Positions 1 to 6,824 of a stretch of 19,151 nt of DNA are shown one piece after another. The DNA is from DAOSVX01 sp035379765. Its GTDB lineage: Bacteria > Bacillota_I > Bacilli_A > RF39 > UBA660. The notes below the pieces were generated by a model. That model searched no databases, was not told the DNA's origin, and worked only from the letters and a program-made list of their open reading frames with translations. Location: assembly GCA_035379765.1 (NCBI GenBank), contig DAOSVX010000007.1:1-19151 (forward strand), written 5' to 3'. How positions within the stretch are numbered: the stretch's first letter is position 1; each line of letters starts with the position of its first letter. The position numbers were made by a program, and so were the translations under genes.

Positions 1-1125
<1,125 letters not shown>

Positions 1126-1186
1126 AAAGATTTATTCAAATCCTTATTTAAGTTTAATCACTAAGCTACTCAAAATTGACATTTTA

Positions 1187-1230
1187 CTTAGTTTTCAAAG
1201 ATCATTTCAAAACATCCTAATTCCGGATGT
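1187..1230 (-). promoter_or_regulatory. rRNA antitermination-like leader (boxB-like hairpin and boxA)
   Basis: Just after the predicted transcription start, minus-strand RNA can form a hairpin, ACATCC / GGATGT with a 7-base loop (1230-1212). Eight bases further is TGATCTTTGAAAACTAAG (1204-1187), which resembles the boxA (TGYTCTTTGAAAACT) of Bacillus rRNA leaders, bound by NusB/NusE in antitermination complexes. The hairpin-then-boxA order matches a boxB-boxA nut-like arrangement. The boxA call rests on motif similarity; the boxB role of the hairpin is inferred. Confidence 0.7.
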
Positions 1231-1238
1231 GCATGCAT

Positions 1239-1268
1239 AATATAACAGATTATAAGGGGCATTGTCAA
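1239..1268 (-). promoter_or_regulatory. rRNA operon promoter
   Basis: A perfect -35 TTGACA (1268-1263) lies 18 bases before TATATT (1244-1239). The -10 is preceded by TGT, giving an extended -10. Predicted transcription starts near 1231, leaving a leader of about 105 bases before 16S. It lies directly after the ntdp terminator, so the rRNA operon is insulated from upstream transcription. Confidence 0.85.
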
Positions 1269-1280
1269 CACTTTTTTAAT

Positions 1281-1305
1281 AAAAAAGTGCTTTTTGGCAC
1301 TTTTT
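1281..1305 (-). terminator. Rho-independent terminator after ntdp
   Basis: Minus-strand RNA forms a 9-bp stem AAAAAGTGC / GCACTTTTT with a 6-base loop, followed by further T residues. It lies about 50 bases after the ntdp stop codon and just before the rRNA -35 element. Confidence 0.85.
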
Positions 1306-1355
1306 AGACATTTTTGTTGTTTTTTTAGCAACAATTTTATTAAAATTACTGATAT

Positions 1356-1895
1356 TTAGGATTGTTCGGCAACTATATTTTCGTAAATTTCATAATATTT
1401 TTGAACTACACCTTTTTGAAATGGACCAATATTCTTTTTCTTCATATCTATTAAATTATTTAATTCTTCTTTAACTATCCTGTCTATTTCGTCAGGATAC
1501 TTCATTAATTTTTTATGATAATTATATTCATTACGATCAAAAACTTTAAAACCACCATCAGGAAATACTCTTAAATCTAAATCATAATCAATATATTTTA
1601 TTGTTTTACCATCTATTAAGAAAGGTGTAGCAAGATTGCAATAGTAATATAACCCTTTTTTCTTAAACTGACCTATTATATTAAACCATTTATCACGATA
1701 AAAAAACATTACAGCTGCTCCTCTAGTTTTATAACTCTTACCATCTGCTTCAGTAACTTTTGTTCTAAAATCGGCACAAACTAACATTTCCTCATTTATT
1801 TCTAAAACAGTTGCTTCATCCCCGGTTCGATGGATTTTACCGTTATGTTTATAACAATGAATTGTTAATTTATCTCCTACTTTTATTTTTTCCAT
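1356..1895 (-). CDS. ntdp: Nucleoside tri-/diphosphatase of the UPF0374 / DUF402 family (Ntdp)
   Basis: This 179-residue protein matches the UPF0374 family in which the Staphylococcus aureus member (Ntdp) hydrolyses nucleoside tri- and diphosphates. Recognisable stretches are the N-terminal YKHNGKIHR (16-23) and the core LYYYCNLATPF followed by KYIDYDLDLRVFPDG. The residues I recall as the proton donor (R23) and metal ligands (N87, D103, D105, D107, D120, E123) all fall at the same numbers here, so it should be active. The usual HRVW after the first motif reads HRTG, a small departure. It is cytosolic with no signal or membrane segment. Its promoter is at 1948-1920 and its terminator at 1305-1281, so it is a single-gene unit. 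The ribosome site is AGGAAG, with rather long spacing to the ATG. It sits where Firmicutes often have rpoB after rplL. Confidence 0.9.
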   Translation of the reverse strand: MEKIKVGDKLTIHCYKHNGKIHRTGDEATVLEINEEMLVCADFRTKVTEADGKSYKTRGAAVMFFYRDKWFNIIGQFKKKGLYYYCNLATPFLIDGKTIKYIDYDLDLRVFPDGGFKVFDRNEYNYHKKLMKYPDEIDRIVKEELNNLIDMKKKNIGPFQKGVVQKYYEIYENIVAEQS

Positions 1896-1919
1896 TTATA
1901 TCATTTCTTCCTTAAATTA

Positions 1920-1948
1920 ATTATATCTTATTTAATTTAAAATAACAA
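1920..1948 (-). promoter_or_regulatory. Promoter of ntdp
   Basis: TTGTTA (1948-1943), 17-base spacer, consensus TATAAT (1925-1920). It lies after the rplL terminator and gives a predicted untranslated leader of only about 18 bases. Confidence 0.7.
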
Positions 1949-1977
1949 ATTAACAAAATCACTGTTTACAAAGCAAT

Positions 1978-1996
1978 AAAAAAGACCCGAAGGTCT
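1978..1996 (-). terminator. Rho-independent terminator of the rplKAJL operon
   Basis: Minus-strand RNA AGACC-TTCG-GGTCT followed by TTTTT. The C(UUCG)G tetraloop is exceptionally stable. It starts about 10 bases after the rplL stop codon and ends the ribosomal protein operon, so there is no rpoB readthrough here. Confidence 0.9.
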
Positions 1997-2006
1997 AATT
2001 TTATTA

Positions 2007-2375
2007 TTATACTAATTCTACTGTTGCGCCAGCTTCTTCTAATTTAGCTTTAATTTCGTTTGCTTCATCAGTAGAAATGTTTTCTTTAACATTACCACCG
2101 TTATCAGCAACACCTTTAGCTTCAACTAGTCCTAAGCCTGTTATTTCACGAATAACTTTTATAACAGCTATTTTAGCAGCTCCAGCATTTTTTAAGACAA
2201 CTGTCTTAGTTGAACTTTCTTCAGCTTGTGCTTCACCAGCTGGTGCTGCTGCAACAGCTACTGCTGAAGGATCAACTCCAAATTCCTCTTTCATTGCATC
2301 AACTACTTCTTTTAATTCAAGAATAGTCATTTCTTTTAATGTTGCAATAATGTCATCTTTTGTCATCTTTGCCAT
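2007..2375 (-). CDS. rplL: 50S ribosomal protein L7/L12
   Basis: At 122 residues this is the normal length for L7/L12, the multimeric stalk protein that recruits and stimulates translation GTPases. The N-terminal dimerisation helices (about 1-35) are followed by an Ala-rich hinge (about 36-55). The C-terminal domain carries the signature KIAVIKVIREITGLGLVEAK, which binds elongation factors, and the ending KAKLEEAGATVEL is typical. The usual 'VDNAPKPVKE' turn reads VADNGGNVKEN, without the prolines. ATG at 2375 is preceded by AAAGGA with 9 bases spacing. It is last in the rplKAJL operon, 71 bases after rplJ and separated from it by a perfect palindrome. A strong terminator follows. Confidence 0.98.
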   Translation of the reverse strand: MAKMTKDDIIATLKEMTILELKEVVDAMKEEFGVDPSAVAVAAAPAGEAQAEESSTKTVVLKNAGAAKIAVIKVIREITGLGLVEAKGVADNGGNVKENISTDEANEIKAKLEEAGATVELV

Positions 2376-2411
2376 TTATATCATTCCTTTCTTTATTTTT
2401 TTATCAACTCA

Positions 2412-2433
2412 AAGTAATATAATTATATTACTT
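2412..2433 (-). repeat. 22-base perfect palindrome between rplJ and rplL
   Basis: AAGTAATATAA followed by its exact reverse complement TTATATTACTT, centred at 2422/2423. In mRNA it folds to a hairpin of up to 9-10 bp with no T-run after it, so it is not a standard terminator. It ends about 35 bases before the rplL start. It may be a processing or stability element affecting the L12:L10 ratio; this is inference. Confidence 0.75.
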
Positions 2434-2446
2434 GGTCCCGCAAATT

Positions 2447-2938
2447 TTATTCTTCCTTTTGCTTGCTTATCATGTCAACGCCAATTGCAAATTCACGTAA
2501 ATATTGTAATAAACCACTAGCAAACATTGTAAGCAATCCTTCTTTTGAAGGTATTTCGGCATACTCTTTAATTAAATTAACATCGGCTACATTACCACTT
2601 AGAATACCTACTCTTATCTCTAATTTGTTATGTTTCTTAGCAAAATCAGCAATTACCTTAATTGGTTCAAGTAAACTATTACCAAATAATATAGCATTAG
2701 GTCCTTCCATGAAATCGGTTAAATCAACTTTCAACTCTTCCAAAGCTCTTTTTGTTAAAGTGTTTTTATATATTTTTACTTCACTATCAACATCTTTTAA
2801 ACTTCTTCTAAGTTCATTCATATCAGAAACTGATAAACCTTGATAACTAAACAATATAACTGATTCGCTATTTTTTACTTTATCAACTATTTCTTTAACA
2901 GTTTCTTTTTTTAAATTGATATTTGCTTCACTTCCCAT
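2447..2938 (-). CDS. rplJ: 50S ribosomal protein L10
   Basis: L10 anchors L7/L12 dimers to the ribosomal stalk and represses its own operon by binding the mRNA leader. The 163-residue product has the family pattern: an N-terminal rRNA-binding domain with VKEIVDKVKNSESVILFSYQGL, then ELRRSLKD and KNTLTKRALEE. The C-terminal helix from about 125 onward (PSKEGLLTMFASGLLQYLREFA) binds L12. The ATG at 2938 follows AGGAGG with good spacing. A dedicated promoter (3096-3068) and an L10-type leader with an attenuator hairpin lie upstream, so rplJ-rplL can be controlled separately from rplK-rplA. There is nothing unusual in the protein itself. Confidence 0.97.
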   Translation of the reverse strand: MGSEANINLKKETVKEIVDKVKNSESVILFSYQGLSVSDMNELRRSLKDVDSEVKIYKNTLTKRALEELKVDLTDFMEGPNAILFGNSLLEPIKVIADFAKKHNKLEIRVGILSGNVADVNLIKEYAEIPSKEGLLTMFASGLLQYLREFAIGVDMISKQKEE

Positions 2939-2939
2939 G

Positions 2940-3061
2940 TTATCCTCCTTTTTTATTAAAAAAACTTTCCCATTGGGAAAGTTTAAAAATTATTTTAACT
3001 TTTCCCTCGGTAGGATTATTAAGATTTTAAAGTCCCCTACTGTCTATGGTACATCTGTTTC
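2940..3061 (-). promoter_or_regulatory. L10 leader (autoregulatory rplJ-rplL mRNA leader)
   Basis: The 5' region of rplJ contains the blocks typical of the L10 leader in Firmicutes. These are ACAGATGTACCATAGACAGTAGG near 3056-3034, pairing with ATCCTACCGAGG near 3019-3005, and then a strong hairpin with a T-run next to the rplJ ribosome site. L10 (with L12) binding this fold is known to repress the operon. Recognition is by motif and position; an Rfam RF00557 search would confirm it. Confidence 0.85.
2958..2984 (-). terminator. Attenuator hairpin in the rplJ leader
   Basis: Minus-strand RNA AAACTTTCCC-AAT-GGGAAAGTTT followed by an unbroken run of Ts, ending about 9 bases before the AGGAGG of rplJ. 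It has intrinsic-terminator form inside an L10 leader, so it probably acts as a conditional attenuator rather than a constitutive stop. Confidence 0.8.
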
Positions 3062-3067
3062 GTTAAT

Positions 3068-3096
3068 ATTATATTTTATTATTTCTTAAATGTCAA
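3068..3096 (-). promoter_or_regulatory. Consensus promoter for rplJ-rplL, overlapping the end of rplA
   Basis: Perfect TTGACA (3096-3091), 17-base spacer, perfect TATAAT (3073-3068). The -35 is formed by the last codons of rplA, just before its stop at 3086-3088. The predicted start near 3061 coincides with the beginning of the L10 leader. Confidence 0.85.
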
Positions 3097-3784
3097 AGGA
3101 ATTTTTATCTACTTTTATTCCAGGACCCATAGTACTAGAAATAGAAATATTTTTAATAAAATCGCCTTTAACTGAAGTTGGTTTAGAATTAGTTATAGTT
3201 TTAATATAAAAATTTAAATTATCTAGTAAATCTTTCTCTTTAAAAGAAGCCTTACCAATAACTGTATGAATATTTCCATAACTATCAGTCTTATATGAAA
3301 CCATACCTTTTTTAATGTCTTCAACAACTTTTTCTGGATTATTAGTTACAGTGTTGGTTTTAGGATTTGGCATTAATCCTTTAGGCCCTAAAACTTTTCC
3401 TAATTTACCAAGTTTTGGCATCATCTTAGGTGTAGCTACAATTATATCAAACTCAAACCAGTTTTCTTTTTCTATCTTTTCAATTAAATCTTCGGCTCCA
3501 ACAAAATCAGCTCCAGCTTCAGTAGCTTTTTTAGCTTCTTCACCATCAGCTATTACTAATATTTTTTGAACTTTTCCTGTTCCTTTTGGTAAAACAATTG
3601 AGCCTCTTAATTGTTGATCGTTTTTGCTAGCATCTATATTTAGTCTTATTGCTAAATCAATAGATCCATCAAATTTTGTTGTATTAGTTTCTTTTACTAA
3701 CTTTATTGCTTCTAAGGCTGAATATACTTTATCTTTTTCAACTTTTTTTGAAGCTTCCACATATTTTTTGCTTAATCTTTTCAT
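3086..3784 (-). CDS. rplA: 50S ribosomal protein L1
   Basis: L1 binds 23S rRNA at the mobile L1 stalk, aids release of E-site tRNA and represses its own operon. The 232-residue product is full length. Family landmarks include the N-terminal KRLSKKYVEASKKV, and GSIVLPKGTGKVQKILVIADGEE in domain I. Domain II contains PKMMPKLGKLGKVLGPKGLMPNPK, the classic L1 signature, and the C-terminal TSVKGDFIKNISISSTMGPGIKVD is typical. ATG at 3784 follows AGGAGG; rplK ends 32 bases upstream, so they are co-transcribed. The last codons double as the -35 of the rplJ promoter. A likely L1-binding hairpin precedes rplK. Confidence 0.98.
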   Translation of the reverse strand: MKRLSKKYVEASKKVEKDKVYSALEAIKLVKETNTTKFDGSIDLAIRLNIDASKNDQQLRGSIVLPKGTGKVQKILVIADGEEAKKATEAGADFVGAEDLIEKIEKENWFEFDIIVATPKMMPKLGKLGKVLGPKGLMPNPKTNTVTNNPEKVVEDIKKGMVSYKTDSYGNIHTVIGKASFKEKDLLDNLNFYIKTITNSKPTSVKGDFIKNISISSTMGPGIKVDKNSFDI

Positions 3785-3816
3785 TTTTTCCCTCCTAATT
3801 GTGGTTTATTAGCGGA

Positions 3817-4437
3817 TTATTTTTCTTCTTCAGTTGTTTCTTCAACAGTTGTTTCTTCTTCAGTTACTTCATCAGCAACTTCTACTTCTTTTGAAGCTTC
3901 AGCCATTGATTGAGCTTCTTGTTCCATTTCGGCAAGCTCAGCCTCACGTTTAGCTTTTTCAGCTTCTTCTTTAGCTGCTTCTAAAGCTTGTTCTTGAAGT
4001 TCCTTATCGTTTATACCTTTAATAGCAACGCCCATATTACGAGCTGTACCAGCCACAATGTTCATTGCCGCTTCAACAGTATACGCATTTAAATCTGGCA
4101 TCTTTGTTTCAGCTATCTTTTTTAAATCATCTTGGGTTATAGTTGCTACAACTTGGTCTGCACCTTTAGCACTCCCTTTGTTAATCTTAGCATACTTTTT
4201 AATTAAAAATGGTGTTGGTGGAGTTTTTAGAACAAAACTAAATGTTCTGTCATCAAAAACTGTTATTTCAGCAGGTACAACATCTCCCATTTTATCTTTA
4301 GTAGCTTCATTAAAAGCACTACAGAACTCTTGTAAATTAATCCCTACAGGTCCTAATGCAGTTCCAACAGGTGGAGCTGGTGTAGCTTTACCAGCAGGAA
4401 TTTGAATTTTTATTTTTCTTACGACTTCTTTAGCCAC
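3817..4437 (-). CDS. rplK: 50S ribosomal protein L11 with an acidic C-terminal extension
   Basis: L11 forms the GTPase-associated centre with 23S rRNA helices 43-44. The first ~142 residues are standard: IKIQIPAGKATPAPPVGTALGPVGINL at the N-terminus, then TPPTPFLIKKYAKINKGS, and AAMNIVAGTARNMGVAIKG at the usual end. A further ~60 residues follow, rich in Glu and Ala with a helical, coiled-coil-like first half (EAAKEEAEKAKREAELAEME) and a Glu/Thr/Val-rich end. Typical L11 is about 141 residues; this one is 206. I chose the GTG at 4437, 8 bases after AGGAGG and encoding V-A-K-E; the upstream GTG at 4446 overlaps that ribosome site. First gene of rplKAJL. Confidence 0.96.
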   Translation of the reverse strand: MAKEVVRKIKIQIPAGKATPAPPVGTALGPVGINLQEFCSAFNEATKDKMGDVVPAEITVFDDRTFSFVLKTPPTPFLIKKYAKINKGSAKGADQVVATITQDDLKKIAETKMPDLNAYTVEAAMNIVAGTARNMGVAIKGINDKELQEQALEAAKEEAEKAKREAELAEMEQEAQSMAEASKEVEVADEVTEEETTVEETTEEEK

Positions 4438-4468
4438 GAAAAACACCTCCTATAAAATTTTTTTCGCT

Positions 4469-4505
4469 AAGTGGTAATGGGCAAATCCGCATTTCCCTCC
4501 CACTT
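4469..4505 (-). promoter_or_regulatory. Putative L1-binding autoregulatory hairpin before rplK
   Basis: Minus-strand RNA forms an outer stem AAGTGG / CCACTT, an asymmetric internal loop (GA opposite ATTA), and an inner stem GGGAAAT / ATTTGCCC with one bulged G and a GCGG loop. A stem, purine-rich internal loop and inner stem is how L1 recognises both 23S rRNA and rplK mRNA leaders. It starts about 30 bases into the transcript, upstream of the ribosome site. The fold is seen in the sequence; the L1 role is inferred from family knowledge. Confidence 0.65.
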
Positions 4506-4543
4506 TTCGTTGTTACATATAAACATATATAACCGCAGTTAAA

Positions 4544-4572
4544 ATACTAACACAGATAATCCTCTGTTGCAA
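4544..4572 (-). promoter_or_regulatory. Promoter of the rplKAJL operon
   Basis: TTGCAA (4572-4567), 17-base spacer, TAGTAT (4549-4544) with TGT just before it (extended -10). Predicted start near 4537 gives a leader of about 100 bases containing the L1-type hairpin. Confidence 0.75.
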
Positions 4573-4591
4573 GTATTTTCAGTTAATAAAC

Positions 4592-4615
4592 AAAAAAGAT
4601 AGTAAACTATCTTTT
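4592..4615 (-). terminator. Rho-independent terminator of the 704-residue protein gene
   Basis: Minus-strand AAAAGATAG-TTTA-CTATCTTTT followed by more Ts; the stem begins within the stop codon (TAA at 4616-4614). It closes the single-gene unit. Confidence 0.85.
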
Positions 4616-6728
4616 AATGTTCTACTCCGCCCCATTCAACAGCAGCAAATCCAGTTCTTTCAAATGTAGTTAATTTTTCTTCTTTTATATTAACTTCTTT
4701 TGATACTTTTTTAACATGGATAGCTACTCTTAATAATGAATCTGGTTCTGGGTTTATTATAAGTCTATTATAAGAATCTCTTTCCTCAGTTAATTCAAAA
4801 TAAACTAGACTTTTGCCATTCTTTTCTAATATTGGCAACCAATACATAATAAATTCATTTCTTTCTTTAGCATTTAAACCAATTATAGTTAGTTTTTCTT
4901 CTAAGAAACTAATAGCATTTTCTTTGGTTACATAAAATCCTTCTGTAAAGGGAATATCATGATTTTTTAATTCTTCCCAATACAAAGCATAGTAATAATT
5001 CCCTTTGTTATCATATAAATCACCATTAGGGTATGCTGTTACATTCCAAAATCTATTAAATTTTGGATAGGTTGTGGTTAATAAGTTTGGATATTCAAAA
5101 TTCACATTAATATTAGTTTTTTCAGTCGGATACAAATATAATACTGGTTTAGCGTACCCACCCATTTCTGTAGCTATTTTGCCAGTTGTCTTATTTTCTG
5201 TATCATAATAGTATTCATAACCATACCCACCTTCTCCTTCATCATTAGGAAGAATAGAATCATCTTTGACTACTAAATAAATACCAGTTATATTTTTATA
5301 TTCATAGTAGCCTGATTGCCAAGGTTCAAAGTGCATATCATCAGTTAATTTAACAAACTTAGCTACCACATCACCATCAATAGTAATTAGCTTTAAATAA
5401 TTATCATCATCTTTAATAGCAACATATCCATCATCAAACACCTCTAAAACTGCTTGATAATTCTTGCTAGTAGAGATTAAACTACCACTAGTATCATATA
5501 CAGAAAACGATGTTGAATTTCTATCTTCTGATATATTATTTATAATTAAGTTACCATCTAAATCAACTGCCACATCACAAGAATCTTTTTCTTCGCCATT
5601 AAATAAAATATTATAATTTTTATCAAGGAGATATCCATAACCGCCTTCTGTACAATCAATATTAATAAAATAATATGTTGCTTTTGAATTGCCAAAAGCT
5701 CTTACTTCATAACAAACTTCTTCACTTTCTTCGCCTTTAATAAACTTTGAACTAAAATTATATAATAGTTCTCCTGTACTAAAATCATATAATTTATTGT
5801 CTAAAATTATAGCGTTATTTAATAGCTCCATATTACCATATGATTGCCTGTCAAAACTTTCAATTATAATTTTTTTAGCTGACAAAGAGTATAAAGAATA
5901 AGCTCCTGAATCTCCAATGTCATATCCGGTCTTCAGTAAAAAATATCCATATAGTTGATCCTGATAATAAACCATGTCAACATCAGAATAATCATCAGTA
6001 GAAAAAGGTAACTTTGTATAACTATTTTTAGTGTAATCAAACAAAGCCCAACTATCATCCTCAACTGCCATAAAATAGTTAGCAAAATAACTTGTATGCT
6101 TAACTCCAAGAGAATAGCTTTTATCATTACTTAAGGAATAAAAATAACTGGTATCATTGGTATAATCTTCAATTAATAGTCCGTAGATATTATTTTTGTA
6201 ATAAGCAACCCTGGTAGACCCACGATCGTCAACATTAAGGTCTAACTTTTGAAGTTCTTCGGTTTCATAATTATATAAATAATAGCTATCATCTTTTATA
6301 ATAACAAATGAAGAATACCCAAATGAAATAGTATAAATGGACTCGGCTTCACAATCAGTAGTTTTACAACTATACTTAGCTATCTCTTCTAAATTTGCAT
6401 AATAATTAGTATCCAGTTCTTCATACTCTTCATCGGTATAAGCCAAAACTTGAGTCTCATCATTAAGGTTTTTATAAATATGAATAACAACTCCTGATAA
6501 TGTTTCATCCGGCCCAGACTCAATAATTTTTACTGTTTTAATTTCTGTTTCTTTTATAATACCAATATCTTTTAAAGCTTCTTTTATATTATCCATAAAT
6601 AAAAAAGAAAATAATGCTATCAAAACAACTATACTTATGCCCAAAAAAATTAAAAACCTCTTTTTATTCTTAATTTCTAGTCCCAAAAATCTATGATTTT
6701 TATTTTCTTTTTCAATCCCTTTACCCAT
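4614..6728 (-). CDS. Membrane-anchored surface protein with a C-terminal 'KPVIYLYP' domain, function unknown
   Basis: I do not recognise a named gene. The 704-residue protein starts with a Lys/Asn-rich cytoplasmic segment (1-24) and one hydrophobic helix (about 25-45), with no lipobox, giving an N-in/C-out anchor. Residues about 60-520 are rich in Tyr, Asp and short beta-like repeats (LYNYETEEL, LYDFSTGELLYNF, YLLDKNYNILFNGEE), which suggests a beta-propeller or WG-repeat-like exterior. The last ~180 residues carry KPVLYLYPTEKTNINV (527 onward), WNVTAYPNG, YWLPILEKNG, and RTGFAAVEWGG at the end. I recall this layout as a widespread uncharacterised extracellular domain in Clostridia and other uncultured bacteria. 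It has its own promoter and terminator. It interrupts the normally adjacent nusG and rplK. Ribosome site is weak (GAGTGAG). Confidence 0.85.
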   Translation of the reverse strand: MGKGIEKENKNHRFLGLEIKNKKRFLIFLGISIVVLIALFSFLFMDNIKEALKDIGIIKETEIKTVKIIESGPDETLSGVVIHIYKNLNDETQVLAYTDEEYEELDTNYYANLEEIAKYSCKTTDCEAESIYTISFGYSSFVIIKDDSYYLYNYETEELQKLDLNVDDRGSTRVAYYKNNIYGLLIEDYTNDTSYFYSLSNDKSYSLGVKHTSYFANYFMAVEDDSWALFDYTKNSYTKLPFSTDDYSDVDMVYYQDQLYGYFLLKTGYDIGDSGAYSLYSLSAKKIIIESFDRQSYGNMELLNNAIILDNKLYDFSTGELLYNFSSKFIKGEESEEVCYEVRAFGNSKATYYFINIDCTEGGYGYLLDKNYNILFNGEEKDSCDVAVDLDGNLIINNISEDRNSTSFSVYDTSGSLISTSKNYQAVLEVFDDGYVAIKDDDNYLKLITIDGDVVAKFVKLTDDMHFEPWQSGYYEYKNITGIYLVVKDDSILPNDEGEGGYGYEYYYDTENKTTGKIATEMGGYAKPVLYLYPTEKTNINVNFEYPNLLTTTYPKFNRFWNVTAYPNGDLYDNKGNYYYALYWEELKNHDIPFTEGFYVTKENAISFLEEKLTIIGLNAKERNEFIMYWLPILEKNGKSLVYFELTEERDSYNRLIINPEPDSLLRVAIHVKKVSKEVNIKEEKLTTFERTGFAAVEWGGVEH

Positions 6729-6757
6729 TTAAAAACTCACTCTATCTTTCTATTAAG

Positions 6758-6786
6758 AGTATACATCTCCAAGTTTAAAATAACAA
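6758..6786 (-). promoter_or_regulatory. Promoter of the 704-residue protein gene
   Basis: TTGTTA (6786-6781), 17-base spacer, TATACT (6763-6758). It lies just after the nusG terminator. The short leader of about 23 bases leaves no room for a riboswitch. Confidence 0.7.
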
Positions 6787-6797
6787 CAATTAGTTAG

Positions 6798-6824
6798 AAA
6801 AAAAGTTGCTTTTGACAACTTTTT
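6798..6824 (-). terminator. Rho-independent terminator of secE-nusG
   Basis: Minus-strand AAAAAGTTG / CAACTTTTT with a 7-base loop, followed by a T-run. The 5' arm overlaps the nusG stop codon (6825-6823). Confidence 0.88.

Noticed and set aside
1176..1181. TTGACA on the plus strand near the rRNA leader
   Set aside because: No -10 at 16-18 bases and it would transcribe away from any plus-strand gene; coincidence.
2077..2843. Plus-strand ORFs of 126 and 147 codons
   Set aside because: Antisense shadows of rplL and rplJ; the minus-strand products are unmistakable ribosomal proteins.
4058..4405. Plus-strand ORF of 115 codons
   Set aside because: Antisense shadow of rplK; hydrophobic composition results from reading the complementary strand.
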